A stretch of DNA of 64,000 nt from Tropicibacter sp. R16_0 (lineage in GTDB: Bacteria > Pseudomonadota > Alphaproteobacteria > Rhodobacterales > Rhodobacteraceae), in contig NZ_JAGHRE010000002.1 in the NCBI RefSeq assembly GCF_017743935.1, forward strand, positions 434,001-498,000, given 5' to 3'. Under the pieces are notes generated by a model. It had not been told where the DNA came from, ran no database searches, and saw only the letters and a list, made by a program, of their open reading frames with translations. A program made the translations under genes and the position numbers. Positions 1-8,977 of the stretch are shown here, piece after piece (the first letter of the stretch is position 1; each line of letters begins with the position of its first letter).

Positions 1-1
1 T

Positions 2-904
2 ACCCCGATCCAGAACGCCGCGACCCGGGTTGCCGCTCTGCTGTCGGGTGAGGTTGATTTCATTCAGGACGTGCCGGTGCAGGATTTGAGCCGCGTTGCG
101 CAATCCGATGGTCTGGACGTGCGCACCGCACCGCAGAACCGCGTCATCTTCTTTGGTATGAACCAGGGCGATGCGGATCTGAAGAACGACAACGTCGAAG
201 GCAAAAACCCGCTGGCAGATGTCCGCGTGCGTCGTGCGATGTCGATGGCGATCAACCGCGATGCGATCAAACAGGTCGTGATGCGCGGTCAGTCTGCACC
301 TGCGGGCATGATCTCGCCGCCGTTTGTGAACGGCTGGAACGAGGCGATGGACAGCTCGTCCAAAACCGACATCGAAGGTGCCAAGGCGTTGATGGCCGAA
401 GCTGGCTATGGTGACGGGTTCAGCATTCAGCTCGATTGCCCGAACGACCGCTACATCAATGACGAAGCGATCTGTCAGGCCGCCGTTGGCATGCTGGCGC
501 AGATCGGCGTGACCGTGAACCTGGACGCCAAGCCCAAGGCACAGCACTTCCCGCTGATCAACAACCTGGAAACCGACTTCTACATGCTGGGTTGGGGTGT
601 TCCGACATATGACTCGGAATACATCTTCAACTTCCTGGCCCACACCAAGGGTGAGAAGTACGGTTCGTGGAATGGCACCCGCTTCGGCAACGCCGATCTG
701 GACGCCAAGATCCAGGCTCTGGCCTCGGAAACCAACCTGCCCAAGCGCAACGAGATGATCAACGAGATCTGGACCGTTGTGCAGGACGAGCAGCTGTATA
801 TCCCGATCCACCACCAGGTTCTGAACTGGGGCATGAACTCCAAGGTCGGCACCATCGTGGCACCGGATGACACAGCCAAGTTCAAGTACTTCACGCTGAA
901 CTGA
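2..904 (+). CDS. ABC transporter substrate-binding protein, family 5 (3' part only)
   Basis: Peptide/nickel/opine-type periplasmic binding protein (SBP family 5, DppA-like), of which only the last 300 residues lie in the window; the reading frame is open from base 2. It would deliver a peptide or similar solute to an ABC importer. The visible part has the typical C-terminal lobe, including a CPNDRYINDEAICQAA block and a GSWNGTRFGNADLD block. Both blocks are closely matched in the binding protein at 3877-5439, so the two are paralogues. A strong intrinsic terminator follows 30 bases after the stop, so the gene probably ends its transcription unit. The family is clear; the substrate cannot be told. 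Confidence 0.9.
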   Translation, partial: TPIQNAATRVAALLSGEVDFIQDVPVQDLSRVAQSDGLDVRTAPQNRVIFFGMNQGDADLKNDNVEGKNPLADVRVRRAMSMAINRDAIKQVVMRGQSAPAGMISPPFVNGWNEAMDSSSKTDIEGAKALMAEAGYGDGFSIQLDCPNDRYINDEAICQAAVGMLAQIGVTVNLDAKPKAQHFPLINNLETDFYMLGWGVPTYDSEYIFNFLAHTKGEKYGSWNGTRFGNADLDAKIQALASETNLPKRNEMINEIWTVVQDEQLYIPIHHQVLNWGMNSKVGTIVAPDDTAKFKYFTLN

Positions 905-934
905 TCCACGCTGATCATCAGAGCCAAGTAAATG

Positions 935-963
935 GGCCCGTCGAGAGATCGACGGGCCTTTTT
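935..963 (+). terminator. Rho-independent terminator after the SBP gene
   Basis: A perfect 9-bp stem (935-943 with 950-958) with a 6-base loop is followed by five T. It sits between the convergent binding-protein and sulfatase genes. Confidence 0.85.
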
Positions 964-982
964 CGTGTCAGATCAGGGCACG

Positions 983-2419
983 TTAGGCCTGGCTGGGTGC
1001 CGGGGTGTAAGCCTGCTCTTCCCCCGCCAAAATGGCATCGACACCACCGCAGGCGTCAATCTTCATTTGCTGGTCTGCAAAGGCCCGGGCGTTGACCTGA
1101 TCAACATCGGCGACCGTATCCAATCGGGCGCGCATGTCCTGTAGCACCGGAAAAAACGCCGGATCCTCGGCCAAGTTGATCGTTTCATGCGGATCATTTT
1201 GCATGTCGAACAATTGGTCCGGATAGCCCGGATAGCGAATGATCTTCCACTGGGCGGTGCGCAACATGAACATGCCCGTCACCGAAGACCAATCATGATA
1301 TTCGCTGAAAACCGCGCGATCCTGGTTCGGGGCCTCGAACCACCGGCTCAAGGGGCTGCCTGGCAGGTCCGGGTCAGATGCGCGGCCCGCGAACTCCAGC
1401 AGCGTTGGATGCATGTCCACCAAGGACACCGGCGTGTCGACCCGTTGCCCAGATGGAACATCCGGCCCCGAGACGATCAGTGGCACCGCCACGGCATCGT
1501 CATAAATCACGGATTTCCCCCACAACCCGCGATGGCCCAGGTTGTCGCCATGATCCGACGAGTAGATGACCCGCGTGTTGTCGGTCAGGCCGCTGTCCGA
1601 CAACGCGCCAAGGATCTGACCGATGTTGTGATCCAGAAAGGACACCAGACCATAATAGGCCTGCCGCGCAATACGCAGGCTGTCCGGATCAAAGCTGTCA
1701 TCATAATTGGACGACGCCCGCAAAGCATCCAGAACCGGGTGTCTGGGTCTTTCGGCCTCGGCGTATTGCCGGGGCGGCGGAATCTCGGCATCCCGGTACA
1801 GATCAAAGAAACGCTGCGGCGCGATGAGCGGGAAATGCGGCGCGACCAGCCCGACATAGAGCACCCAAGGCTTATCGCTTTTGGTACGCGCGGCATTCCG
1901 CAGCCAGTCACAGGCCTTTTGCGTGATGTCCCGGTCGTACCGAGTATATCCCGTCTCTCCCGGTCCGATCTGTCCGGCCAACTGCTCTGCGCCCGCAATT
2001 GGAGGAGGTGGGCTGCGTAACAAGCTCGACATCCAGCCGGTGCCATTGTGCACATGCATCGGCGCGATCTCGTCCGAAAATCCATTGTCATCGGCGCTGC
2101 TGCGAAAATGGAGTTTTCCGATGGACACAACCTGATGACCCAGATCGCGCAACTGTGCGGCCCATCCTCCCTGCCGACCGTCAAAGGGCGATGTGCTGTC
2201 CCATGCCCCGATCTGATGCGGATAGCGCCCGGTCATGAAGGACGCCCGCGACGGTACACAAACCGGCGAGTTGCAATAGGCCGTTCGAAACACAGTGCCC
2301 TGCGCAGCTAGCCGATCCAGATGCGGCGTCTGCGCGACAGGGTCGCCGTAGCATCCAAGGACGTCCCGGTTGTGCTCATCCGAAAGGATCACCACCGTAT
2401 TCATGGAGCGTGTGGTCAT
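983..2419 (-). CDS. Sulfatase family hydrolase (arylsulfatase / choline-sulfatase type)
   Basis: 478-residue type I sulfatase that should hydrolyse a sulfate ester. The N-terminal metal-binding segment SDEHN is at residues 13-17. The formylglycine signature C54-V-P-S-R58 is intact, followed by ASFMTGRYPH. A second metal segment SSDHGDNLG lies around residue 290. No signal peptide is visible, so the enzyme is probably cytoplasmic, like BetC-type choline sulfatases, but the substrate is not assignable. The TPR gene lies 29 bases upstream on the same strand, so the two are probably cotranscribed, divergent from an ABC binding protein. That context suggests that a sulfated compound taken up by the importer could be the substrate (inference). 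An internal Met at residue 6 is an alternative start. Confidence 0.85.
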   Translation of the reverse strand: MTTRSMNTVVILSDEHNRDVLGCYGDPVAQTPHLDRLAAQGTVFRTAYCNSPVCVPSRASFMTGRYPHQIGAWDSTSPFDGRQGGWAAQLRDLGHQVVSIGKLHFRSSADDNGFSDEIAPMHVHNGTGWMSSLLRSPPPPIAGAEQLAGQIGPGETGYTRYDRDITQKACDWLRNAARTKSDKPWVLYVGLVAPHFPLIAPQRFFDLYRDAEIPPPRQYAEAERPRHPVLDALRASSNYDDSFDPDSLRIARQAYYGLVSFLDHNIGQILGALSDSGLTDNTRVIYSSDHGDNLGHRGLWGKSVIYDDAVAVPLIVSGPDVPSGQRVDTPVSLVDMHPTLLEFAGRASDPDLPGSPLSRWFEAPNQDRAVFSEYHDWSSVTGMFMLRTAQWKIIRYPGYPDQLFDMQNDPHETINLAEDPAFFPVLQDMRARLDTVADVDQVNARAFADQQMKIDACGGVDAILAGEEQAYTPAPSQA

Positions 2420-2448
2420 TCCTTGTGATCCTCAATGCCTTTTAGGGT

Positions 2449-3726
2449 TCATTGCAACCCGGCAACGGGCGGATGGGTCGCCAAAACAGGGCGGCGCATG
2501 GCTAGCGTGTGCTTGGCCTCGGCATCACGGCCAAGTCGCATCAGGGCGTTGACGTAGGTCAGCTCAAGCAGATCGCGCTGCGCCCGACTGCCGCCAAACC
2601 TTTCGGTTTGCGCCAATGCCGGGATCAGGTGGTCAACCGCGCCCTCCCAATCCTGCCGGGCAATGGCGGCCCAGGCCTGCGCTGCCGGCCGCACCAGATC
2701 GGCCGCGAACCCCTTGGCCGTGTCCACCACATGCGCCAAACGGTCCCCGTTGCCCGCCATGGCATGGGCCAGTGCAACATGCAGATCTGCAAAGCTCTGC
2801 CCCGTTTCTGGAAAGTACTTGGCAGCATAATCACTCATTTCAGCCCATCGTTCGGGCGGCACTGCAATACCTGCCAGTTCGGCACGATGCAGAATTGCCG
2901 CCGTATCCGTGAGCGTGTTGATCGGCAAGCCTTTCGATCCTCCGGGCCCGACGCCGCCATCTATGTACGTCCACATATCGTCAATCTCACCCACGTGCAG
3001 CGAATGCAGCGCGATGTGCCAACTGAGATGACCATGCAAAAGACCGCGATTGTCGTAGCCCTTGATCCATTCTTTGAGGTACGTCAGGCCTGCGCGGGCC
3101 TCCCCCATCTCGTAGAGTGTATGGCCCTTGAAATGCGCGGCATTGGCGTTTCTTGGATTGAGGGCAAGGGACCGCTCCATCAGCTTGTCCGCCTCGGCCA
3201 GTCGACCGGTTTCACACAATGACACAGCGTGGATACCCATGATCCACCAATCCTCGTCATAATGCGGCATCAGCGCCGAGGTGAACGCCAGCAGGTCCGC
3301 CTCGCGCCCGACCTCTCCTGAAAACCCGATCAGGCCGAACACGCTGGAGCACAGTTGCGCCACCATGACGTCGCGCGGGTGATCCTGAACATGCGATTTG
3401 ACCGCAGCACGACATCCTGCCGGATTGCCCTGAAACAACAGATCAAAGGTGTTCAGATGCGCCTGTTCCCGCGCCGTTGCCCCATCGATGTATGTCTTGG
3501 CCGCAGCCATCGACGCCTTGGCCGAGGTCATGTCACCGGCCATCATCTGCGCCCGCGCCAGCCCGACGTGACCAAGGGCAAAGCCAGGGTCGACCTCAAC
3601 CGCGTTGGCAAAATGGTCAGCCGCGTCATGACCCGCCGCCAGAAAGCTCGAAACCCCCCGGTCATAGTGATCGCGGGCTTGATCCACGCCCGTCGTAATC
3701 TGGTTTCCGTAATGATCTTTAAACAT
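2449..3726 (-). CDS. Tetratricopeptide repeat protein (TTC38-like)
   Basis: 425-residue soluble protein made of helical TPR-like repeats, resembling the TTC38 family found in eukaryotes and many alphaproteobacteria. Repeat signatures are visible early (FANAVEVDPGFALGHVGLAR) and in the middle (MERSLALNPRNANAAHFKGH). The start was placed at the Met preceding FKDHYGNQ because a GGAG Shine-Dalgarno lies 6 bases before it; an in-frame extension upstream would have no such site. It precedes the sulfatase gene in a likely two-gene operon. The biochemical role of this family is not established; a scaffold or protein-interaction role is inference. Confidence 0.8.
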   Translation of the reverse strand: MFKDHYGNQITTGVDQARDHYDRGVSSFLAAGHDAADHFANAVEVDPGFALGHVGLARAQMMAGDMTSAKASMAAAKTYIDGATAREQAHLNTFDLLFQGNPAGCRAAVKSHVQDHPRDVMVAQLCSSVFGLIGFSGEVGREADLLAFTSALMPHYDEDWWIMGIHAVSLCETGRLAEADKLMERSLALNPRNANAAHFKGHTLYEMGEARAGLTYLKEWIKGYDNRGLLHGHLSWHIALHSLHVGEIDDMWTYIDGGVGPGGSKGLPINTLTDTAAILHRAELAGIAVPPERWAEMSDYAAKYFPETGQSFADLHVALAHAMAGNGDRLAHVVDTAKGFAADLVRPAAQAWAAIARQDWEGAVDHLIPALAQTERFGGSRAQRDLLELTYVNALMRLGRDAEAKHTLAMRRPVLATHPPVAGLQ

Positions 3727-3736
3727 GAATGGCTCC

Positions 3737-3835
3737 ATTCCAGTGGAATATGGCTGTGGGGACAGTCTGCGCAGGCCGACGACACAAATCAACATTGCAC
3801 GGCTGTCGTTGCTTTTCTCGTCAAACGGGTCAAAC
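3737..3835. promoter_or_regulatory. Divergent promoter region with inverted and direct repeats
   Basis: Between the TPR gene and the ABC binding-protein gene there is a 6-bp inverted repeat with a one-base centre (ATTCCA-G-TGGAAT, 3737-3749). A direct repeat GTCAAAC at 3820-3826 and 3829-3835 has a 9-base period. Either could be an operator; no cognate regulator gene is adjacent. Confidence 0.3.
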
Positions 3836-3876
3836 TGTCTCATGGTGACACGAAAAGAATACTCAGGGAGATTGTC

Positions 3877-5439
3877 ATGTTTCGCGCATTAGCCGTTGGG
3901 GCCGCCCTTTTGGCGACCACGTCGTTACACGCCGCCGAGTTCAAATGGGCCTCGACCACCGACCCGCAGACATTGGATCCGCATGCGGTGAACTCGGCCC
4001 CGGTTTTGGGCTTTCTCAACAACGTTTACGAGGGGCTGGTGCGACGCGGCAAGGACATGCGCGTTGAACCGGCACTGGCCACGGCTTGGGAACCCATTGG
4101 CGACGGCGAGGGCTGGCGCTTCACCCTGCGCCAGGGCGTGACGTTTCAGGACGGCAGCGCCTTTGACGCGCAGGACGTGCTGTTTTCCTATCAGCGTGCC
4201 TCTAGCGAGGCGGCAGATACCCGCAGTTGGTTCGCCCCCATTTCGGACGTGAAGGTCGTGGATGACTACACTGTCGATTTCCTGACCAATGCACCCAACC
4301 CGTTGTTCCCGTCATCGATCGCGAACTGGATGATCATGGACAGTGGCTGGGCCGAGGCCAACGAAGCCACCCTGCCCGACAAGGACAACGGCAACTTTGC
4401 AACGTTGAACGCCAATGGCACCGGCGCGTTTCAGGTGACCGCGCGTGAGCCGGGTTTGCGTACTGTGCTCGAACCATTCGAAGGATGGTGGGGTGAAGCC
4501 GAGCACAACATCACCCGCGCCGAGTTCACCCCGATCCAGAACCCTGCCACCGCCGTTGCGGCGCTGTTGTCCGGCGACGTGGACATGATCAACCCGGTGC
4601 CGATCCAGGACGCCGAACGCCTGTCGACCTCACCCGATGTCACCGTGATCAAGGGGATCGAGGCGCGCGTGATCATGCTGGGCTTTCCGCATGAGGCCGA
4701 TGTTCTGAAATACGGCGCCGATCAAGGCAAACCCAACCCATTCAAAGACACCCGCGTGCGCAAAGCCGTGGCCCATGCCATCAGCGTGCCAGCCATCCTG
4801 CGCACCATCATGCGCGGCAATGCCGAGGCTGCCTCGCAACTCGTGAGCCCGGCGATGAACGGCTATTCCCGCGTGCTGTCTGAACGCCCGCCCTTTGACG
4901 TAGCCAAGGCCAAGGCGCTGCTGGCCGAGGCAGGCTATCCAGATGGCTTCTCATTTGGTCTGAAATGCCCCAACGACCGCTACCTGAATGACGAGGCGGT
5001 GTGCCAGGCGGTCGTCAGCATGCTGGCACAGATCGGGCTGACAGCAGAACTCGACGCCATGCCGGTGCGCAACTACTGGCCCGAGCTGCGCGAGGATAAC
5101 TATGACATGTACCTGCTGGGCTGGTCGCCGGGCACGTTTGACGCCGAACACCCGATCCGTTTCCTGGCCACCACGCCAAACCCGGACAAAAAGCTGGGAA
5201 GCTGGAATTTTGGTGGCTTTTCAAACCCCCGCGTGGACGAGCTGCTGCCGCTCATTCAATCCGAGATCAATCCCGAGGCTCGTCAGGCTCTGCTCGATGA
5301 GGTGGTCAAGATCCTTCAGGACGAACAGGCCTATGTGACCTTGTATGTTCAACCTCTAGTCTGGGGGACCGGAAAGAACATCGAACTGACTCAACGGCCA
5401 GATAACTTCTTTATCTTGCGGTGGGTCACGGTGAACTGA
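3877..5439 (+). CDS. ABC transporter substrate-binding protein, family 5 (DppA-like)
   Basis: 520-residue periplasmic binding protein of an oligopeptide-type ABC importer. A Sec signal peptide is clear (hydrophobic run at residues 5-17, cleavage near LHAAE). The mature part begins with the family motif STTDPQTLDPHAVNS and continues through the two lobes of SBP family 5. The ATG at 3877 was chosen because CAGGGAG lies 6 bases upstream and the signal peptide starts there; the open frame extends further upstream but is antisense to the TPR gene. It is followed by a terminator-like hairpin, a class V aminotransferase gene, then the permease and ATPase genes of the same importer. It is a paralogue of the partial gene at the window start. 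Confidence 0.92.
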   Translation: MFRALAVGAALLATTSLHAAEFKWASTTDPQTLDPHAVNSAPVLGFLNNVYEGLVRRGKDMRVEPALATAWEPIGDGEGWRFTLRQGVTFQDGSAFDAQDVLFSYQRASSEAADTRSWFAPISDVKVVDDYTVDFLTNAPNPLFPSSIANWMIMDSGWAEANEATLPDKDNGNFATLNANGTGAFQVTAREPGLRTVLEPFEGWWGEAEHNITRAEFTPIQNPATAVAALLSGDVDMINPVPIQDAERLSTSPDVTVIKGIEARVIMLGFPHEADVLKYGADQGKPNPFKDTRVRKAVAHAISVPAILRTIMRGNAEAASQLVSPAMNGYSRVLSERPPFDVAKAKALLAEAGYPDGFSFGLKCPNDRYLNDEAVCQAVVSMLAQIGLTAELDAMPVRNYWPELREDNYDMYLLGWSPGTFDAEHPIRFLATTPNPDKKLGSWNFGGFSNPRVDELLPLIQSEINPEARQALLDEVVKILQDEQAYVTLYVQPLVWGTGKNIELTQRPDNFFILRWVTVN

Positions 5440-5461
5440 AGCGCCTGATTTTGCATATGAT

Positions 5462-5485
5462 CCGGCCCCTACCGGGCCGGGTTTT
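5462..5485 (+). terminator. Hairpin with T tract after the binding-protein gene
   Basis: A 7-bp GC stem (5462-5468 with 5474-5480) and a 5-base loop are followed by GTTTT. It may terminate or attenuate transcription between the binding protein and downstream genes, giving an excess of the binding protein. Confidence 0.65.
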
Positions 5486-5628
5486 CGATGGATTGTTCGT
5501 TCTCATTTCGGGATTTCTGGTTAAGGTTTCTGTCTCATGATGGAAAACGGTCTGCTTGAGCCCCGAAATGCGCCCACCTGTAATGCAGCCAGTGTCCGCT
5601 CCAAAGCTGGCTCAAAGAGACTTAGTAT

Positions 5629-6804
5629 ATGATTGATGTAGATCAGGTTCGCGCCGATACGCCGGGTGTCAGCCATTCAACCCACCTTTTGGCGTGTGGC
5701 TCTGCACTCATGCCCAAAAGCGTTTCAGACGCGGTTGTTGCCCATACCCAACTTGAGGCGCAAATTGGCGGCTATGAGGCCCAAGCGCGCCAATCCGACC
5801 TGTTGGACGGGGTCTATCCTTCGTTGGCGAGGCATATCGGGGCTGACCCGCGTGAAATAGCGGTAATGGAGAACGCGACGGTTGCTTGGTGCCATGCGTT
5901 TTATGCCCTCCCGCTAAAGCGGGGGTCGCGCATTCTTACCTGCGAGGCGGAATATGCAGCCAACTACGTTGCTTTTCTGCAAAGGGCCAAACGCGATGAT
6001 CTAAAGATCGAAATTGTCCCTTCTGATGAAAGCGGGTCATTTGACCTTGCTGCCTTAAGAGAGACGATGGCCGAGGACGTCGGCCTGATCGCAATCACAT
6101 GGGTCCCCACGAATGGAGGTTTGGTGAACCCAGCCGCCGAAGTTGGTCGCATCGCAAAGGCCAACGGTGTCCCCTACTTGTTGGACGCCTGCCAGGCGGC
6201 GGGGCAGATGCGGATCGATGTTGAGCAGATTGGGTGCGACTTTCTCTCGGCAACCGGTCGGAAATACCTCCGGGGGCCGCGCGGGACAGGTTTTCTCTAC
6301 GTGCAGGAAAAGTGGCTGGACACGTTGGAACCTGCAATGATCGACCATTTTGGCGCGCCTTGGGTGGAACGTGATCGCTACGACCTGCGCGACGATGCGA
6401 GGCGATTTGAAACCTGGGAAAACTCATACGCATTGCGGGCTGGGCTGGCCGCGGCGATAGACTATGCCGATCACATCGGGATCGAACACATCCAAAATCG
6501 CGTAACGATGCTGGCGGCATTGGCGAGACAGGCGCTCTCGGAGGTATCTTTGGTGGACGTGCAAGACTTGGGTCAAAGGCCCTGCGGCATCGTCAGTTTC
6601 TCGATCGAAGGCTGTGACCCAACGAGCATCGTCAAACAAATGGCGGCGTCGGGCTATGCCATTGGGGCGTCTACACCCTCAAGTACGCGGATTGACTCGG
6701 AACGCCGGAACTTACCCACGCTTCTGCGCATTGCGCCCCACTACTACAATACCGAAGAAGAGGTACGCGGCGCGGTACAGTGTTTGGCATCGCTCATCGA
6801 GTAA
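5629..6804 (+). CDS. Class V aminotransferase-fold PLP-dependent enzyme
   Basis: 391-residue PLP enzyme of the class V aminotransferase / cysteine desulfurase / isopenicillin-N epimerase fold. The PLP-binding Lys is K212 in ATGRKYLRGPRG, and the cofactor-contacting D186 and Q189 are in LLDACQAAG. The N-terminal GGYEA block recalls EgtE-like C-S lyases and epimerases, but I cannot assign the substrate. It lies between the binding-protein gene and the permease genes of one ABC importer, so it probably acts on the imported compound (inference). It is separated on both sides by about 190-250 bases, and its codon choice looks somewhat less GC-biased than its neighbours, which may reflect later insertion. 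Confidence 0.8.
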   Translation: MIDVDQVRADTPGVSHSTHLLACGSALMPKSVSDAVVAHTQLEAQIGGYEAQARQSDLLDGVYPSLARHIGADPREIAVMENATVAWCHAFYALPLKRGSRILTCEAEYAANYVAFLQRAKRDDLKIEIVPSDESGSFDLAALRETMAEDVGLIAITWVPTNGGLVNPAAEVGRIAKANGVPYLLDACQAAGQMRIDVEQIGCDFLSATGRKYLRGPRGTGFLYVQEKWLDTLEPAMIDHFGAPWVERDRYDLRDDARRFETWENSYALRAGLAAAIDYADHIGIEHIQNRVTMLAALARQALSEVSLVDVQDLGQRPCGIVSFSIEGCDPTSIVKQMAASGYAIGASTPSSTRIDSERRNLPTLLRIAPHYYNTEEEVRGAVQCLASLIE

Positions 6805-6915
6805 AGTCACGTCGGACTTCACATGGAGAATATAGCTTAATCGAACATGTCGAAGGCCCGTTTTGTTCGCTGAGACGACATTACCCAACCACTTACCCTG
6901 CGACAACTTGACCAT

Positions 6916-6939
6916 CCCCTCACATCCTGCAAAGAGGGG
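6916..6939 (+). other. Inverted repeat in the leader before the permease genes
   Basis: CCCCTC at 6916-6921 pairs with GAGGGG at 6934-6939 across a 12-base loop, in the 248-base space between the aminotransferase gene and the first permease gene. Its function is unknown. A promoter for the permease-ATPase genes may lie in this space. Confidence 0.25.
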
Positions 6940-7052
6940 TTATCAAAGCGTTTCAGCCTGAGACCCAAAGGCCGTGATCCTGTCACGTGTCCCACCAAAA
7001 CCGCCGCATCAGACGGCATGGGCCGGGCGAAAAACGCGCAAGGGGAAAAACT

Positions 7053-8030
7053 ATGCTCGCATACATCATCCGGCGGGTGTTCCAATCCGTCATCGTTTTG
7101 TTGGTGGTGGGGTTGGTCGCCTTTTCCATGTTCCGATTTGTCGGTGATCCCATCGACAACATGCTGGGACAGGAACGCACCCAAGCCGACATCGACCGTC
7201 TGCGCACGGAACTTGGCCTAGATCAGCCGTTCCCGGTGCAGTACTTCAAATTCCTGCAAGGCGCCGTCGAGGGCAACTTTGGCGTCTCCTATCGCCAGGG
7301 CCGCCCGGTTTCGACCATCATTGCGGAACGCGCACCAGCAACACTTGAACTGGCGCTCGTCTCGGGCTTCTTTGCCATCACCTTGGGCATCGCACTCGGG
7401 GTGTTTACCGCGATCCGACGAAACGGGATCGCGGCCAATACGATCATGACGCTCAGTTTGATAGGGGTCTCACTCCCAACCTTCCTCATAGGTATCTTGC
7501 TCATATACATATTCTCGGTGGAACTGGACCTCTTACCCAGTTTCGGCAGGGGCGATACGGTACAGATCGGGGGATGGTCCACGGGGTTCCTGACCGCCTC
7601 GGGCCTAAAGGCGTTGATCCTTCCGTCGATTACCCTTGGCCTGTATCAAATGACGCTGATCATGCGGCTGGTTCGGTCCGAGATGCTTGAGGTGCTGCGC
7701 GCCGACTATGTCCGCTTTGCCCGCGCGCGCGGGTTGGCAGAACGTGCCATCAACTTCCGCCACGCGCTGAAGAACACGCTGGTGCCGGTGATCACCGTCA
7801 CTGGTCTGCAACTTGGCTCTATCATCGCATTCGCGATCATCACCGAGACCGTGTTCCAGTGGCCCGGTGTTGGCCTTCTGTTCATCAACGCGATCCAGTT
7901 TGTCGACATCCCCGTGATGGCCGCCTACCTGATGCTGATTTCCGTGATGTTCGTGGGCATCAACCTGATCGTCGACCTTCTTTACTTTGCCATCGACCCG
8001 CGCCTGCGCGTGGATGGGAGGACCGCATGA
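7053..8030 (+). CDS. ABC transporter permease, DppB-like
   Basis: 325-residue inner-membrane permease of a peptide-type ABC importer with about six membrane segments. It begins with the family-typical MLAYIIRRVFQSV, and its EAA-like cytoplasmic loop is seen in RADYVRFARARGLAERAIN. The start at 7053 is supported by AAGGGG a few bases upstream and by the family N-terminus; a longer open frame upstream has no membrane character. The stop overlaps the start of the second permease gene by four bases (ATGA), so the two are translationally coupled. Confidence 0.93.
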   Translation: MLAYIIRRVFQSVIVLLVVGLVAFSMFRFVGDPIDNMLGQERTQADIDRLRTELGLDQPFPVQYFKFLQGAVEGNFGVSYRQGRPVSTIIAERAPATLELALVSGFFAITLGIALGVFTAIRRNGIAANTIMTLSLIGVSLPTFLIGILLIYIFSVELDLLPSFGRGDTVQIGGWSTGFLTASGLKALILPSITLGLYQMTLIMRLVRSEMLEVLRADYVRFARARGLAERAINFRHALKNTLVPVITVTGLQLGSIIAFAIITETVFQWPGVGLLFINAIQFVDIPVMAAYLMLISVMFVGINLIVDLLYFAIDPRLRVDGRTA

Positions 8031-8977
8031 GCGATATGACCGAAAACTCCGCAACCAAGCCGCCCTCGCGCTTGGCCACCATTTGGGACAGCGATTTTGT
8101 CTGGTCCTTCCGCCATTCACCGGTGGCGATCATCGCCCTGCTGGTGGTGATGATCCTGCTGCTGGCCGCGCTATTTGCGCCGTGGATTGCGCCGCATGAT
8201 CCGTTCAACCCGGCCACGTTGAACCTGATGAACGGGTTCACACCGCCGGGTCAGCCCAATGCGTTCACGCAGGAGACATTCCTGCTGGGCACCGACGATC
8301 AGGGCCGCGATGTGTTCTCGACCATCCTTTATGGTCTGCGCATCTCGCTCTTTGTCGGCATCTCGGCGGTTCTGCTGGCGATGATTATCGGCGTGGTTCT
8401 GGGCCTTGTCGCGGCTTATGTCGGCGGCTGGACCGAGACCATCATCATGCGCGTTGCCGACGTTCAGCTGACGTTCCCGGCGATCCTGGTTGCGATGCTG
8501 ATCTTTGGCATCGCCAAGGGGATCACCCCGCCCGAGTATCGCAACGAAATGGCGATTTGGGTTCTGATCGTGGCGATTGCCCTGTCGGACTGGGTGCAGT
8601 TTGCCCGCGTGGTGCGCGGTGCAGCACTGGTTGAGAAGAACAAGGAATACGTTCAGGCCGCTCGCCTGATTGGCCGTGGCCCTATTCCGATCATGTTCCG
8701 TCACATGCTGCCCAACGTGCTGTCACCAGTTCTGGTCATCTCGACCATCTCGCTGGCGCTGGCGATCATCGCCGAGGCAACGCTCAGCTTTCTGGGTGTG
8801 GGTGCTCCGCCGACGCAGCCGTCGCTGGGTACACTGATCCGCATCGGTCAGGGGTATCTCTTCTCCGGTGAATGGTGGATCCTGCTGTTCCCGTCGATCA
8901 CCTTGCTGGCGCTCGCCCTGTCCATCAACCTGCTCGGAGACTGGCTCCGGGACGCATTGAATCCGAAGCTACGATGA
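8027..8977 (+). CDS. ABC transporter permease, DppC-like
   Basis: 316-residue partner permease with an N-terminal cytoplasmic segment, a first membrane helix around residues 33-53, a DDQGRDVFSTILYG motif typical of DppC/OppC proteins, and the EAA loop KNKEYVQAARLIGRGPIPIM. The start overlaps the stop of the preceding permease gene (ATGA) and has GGGAGG upstream. It overlaps the ATPase gene in the same four-base fashion, so the three genes form a tightly coupled unit. Confidence 0.93.
   Translation: MSDMTENSATKPPSRLATIWDSDFVWSFRHSPVAIIALLVVMILLLAALFAPWIAPHDPFNPATLNLMNGFTPPGQPNAFTQETFLLGTDDQGRDVFSTILYGLRISLFVGISAVLLAMIIGVVLGLVAAYVGGWTETIIMRVADVQLTFPAILVAMLIFGIAKGITPPEYRNEMAIWVLIVAIALSDWVQFARVVRGAALVEKNKEYVQAARLIGRGPIPIMFRHMLPNVLSPVLVISTISLALAIIAEATLSFLGVGAPPTQPSLGTLIRIGQGYLFSGEWWILLFPSITLLALALSINLLGDWLRDALNPKLR

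Noticed and set aside
2-904. First binding protein as a pseudogene fragment of the one at 3877
   Set aside because: The frame is open to the window edge and the C-terminal lobe is intact; the missing N-terminus is due to the window boundary.
5629-6804. Assignment of the class V enzyme as EgtE or a cysteine desulfurase
   Set aside because: General fold and GGYEA block are shared, but no other ergothioneine genes are nearby and no desulfurase Cys motif is present.
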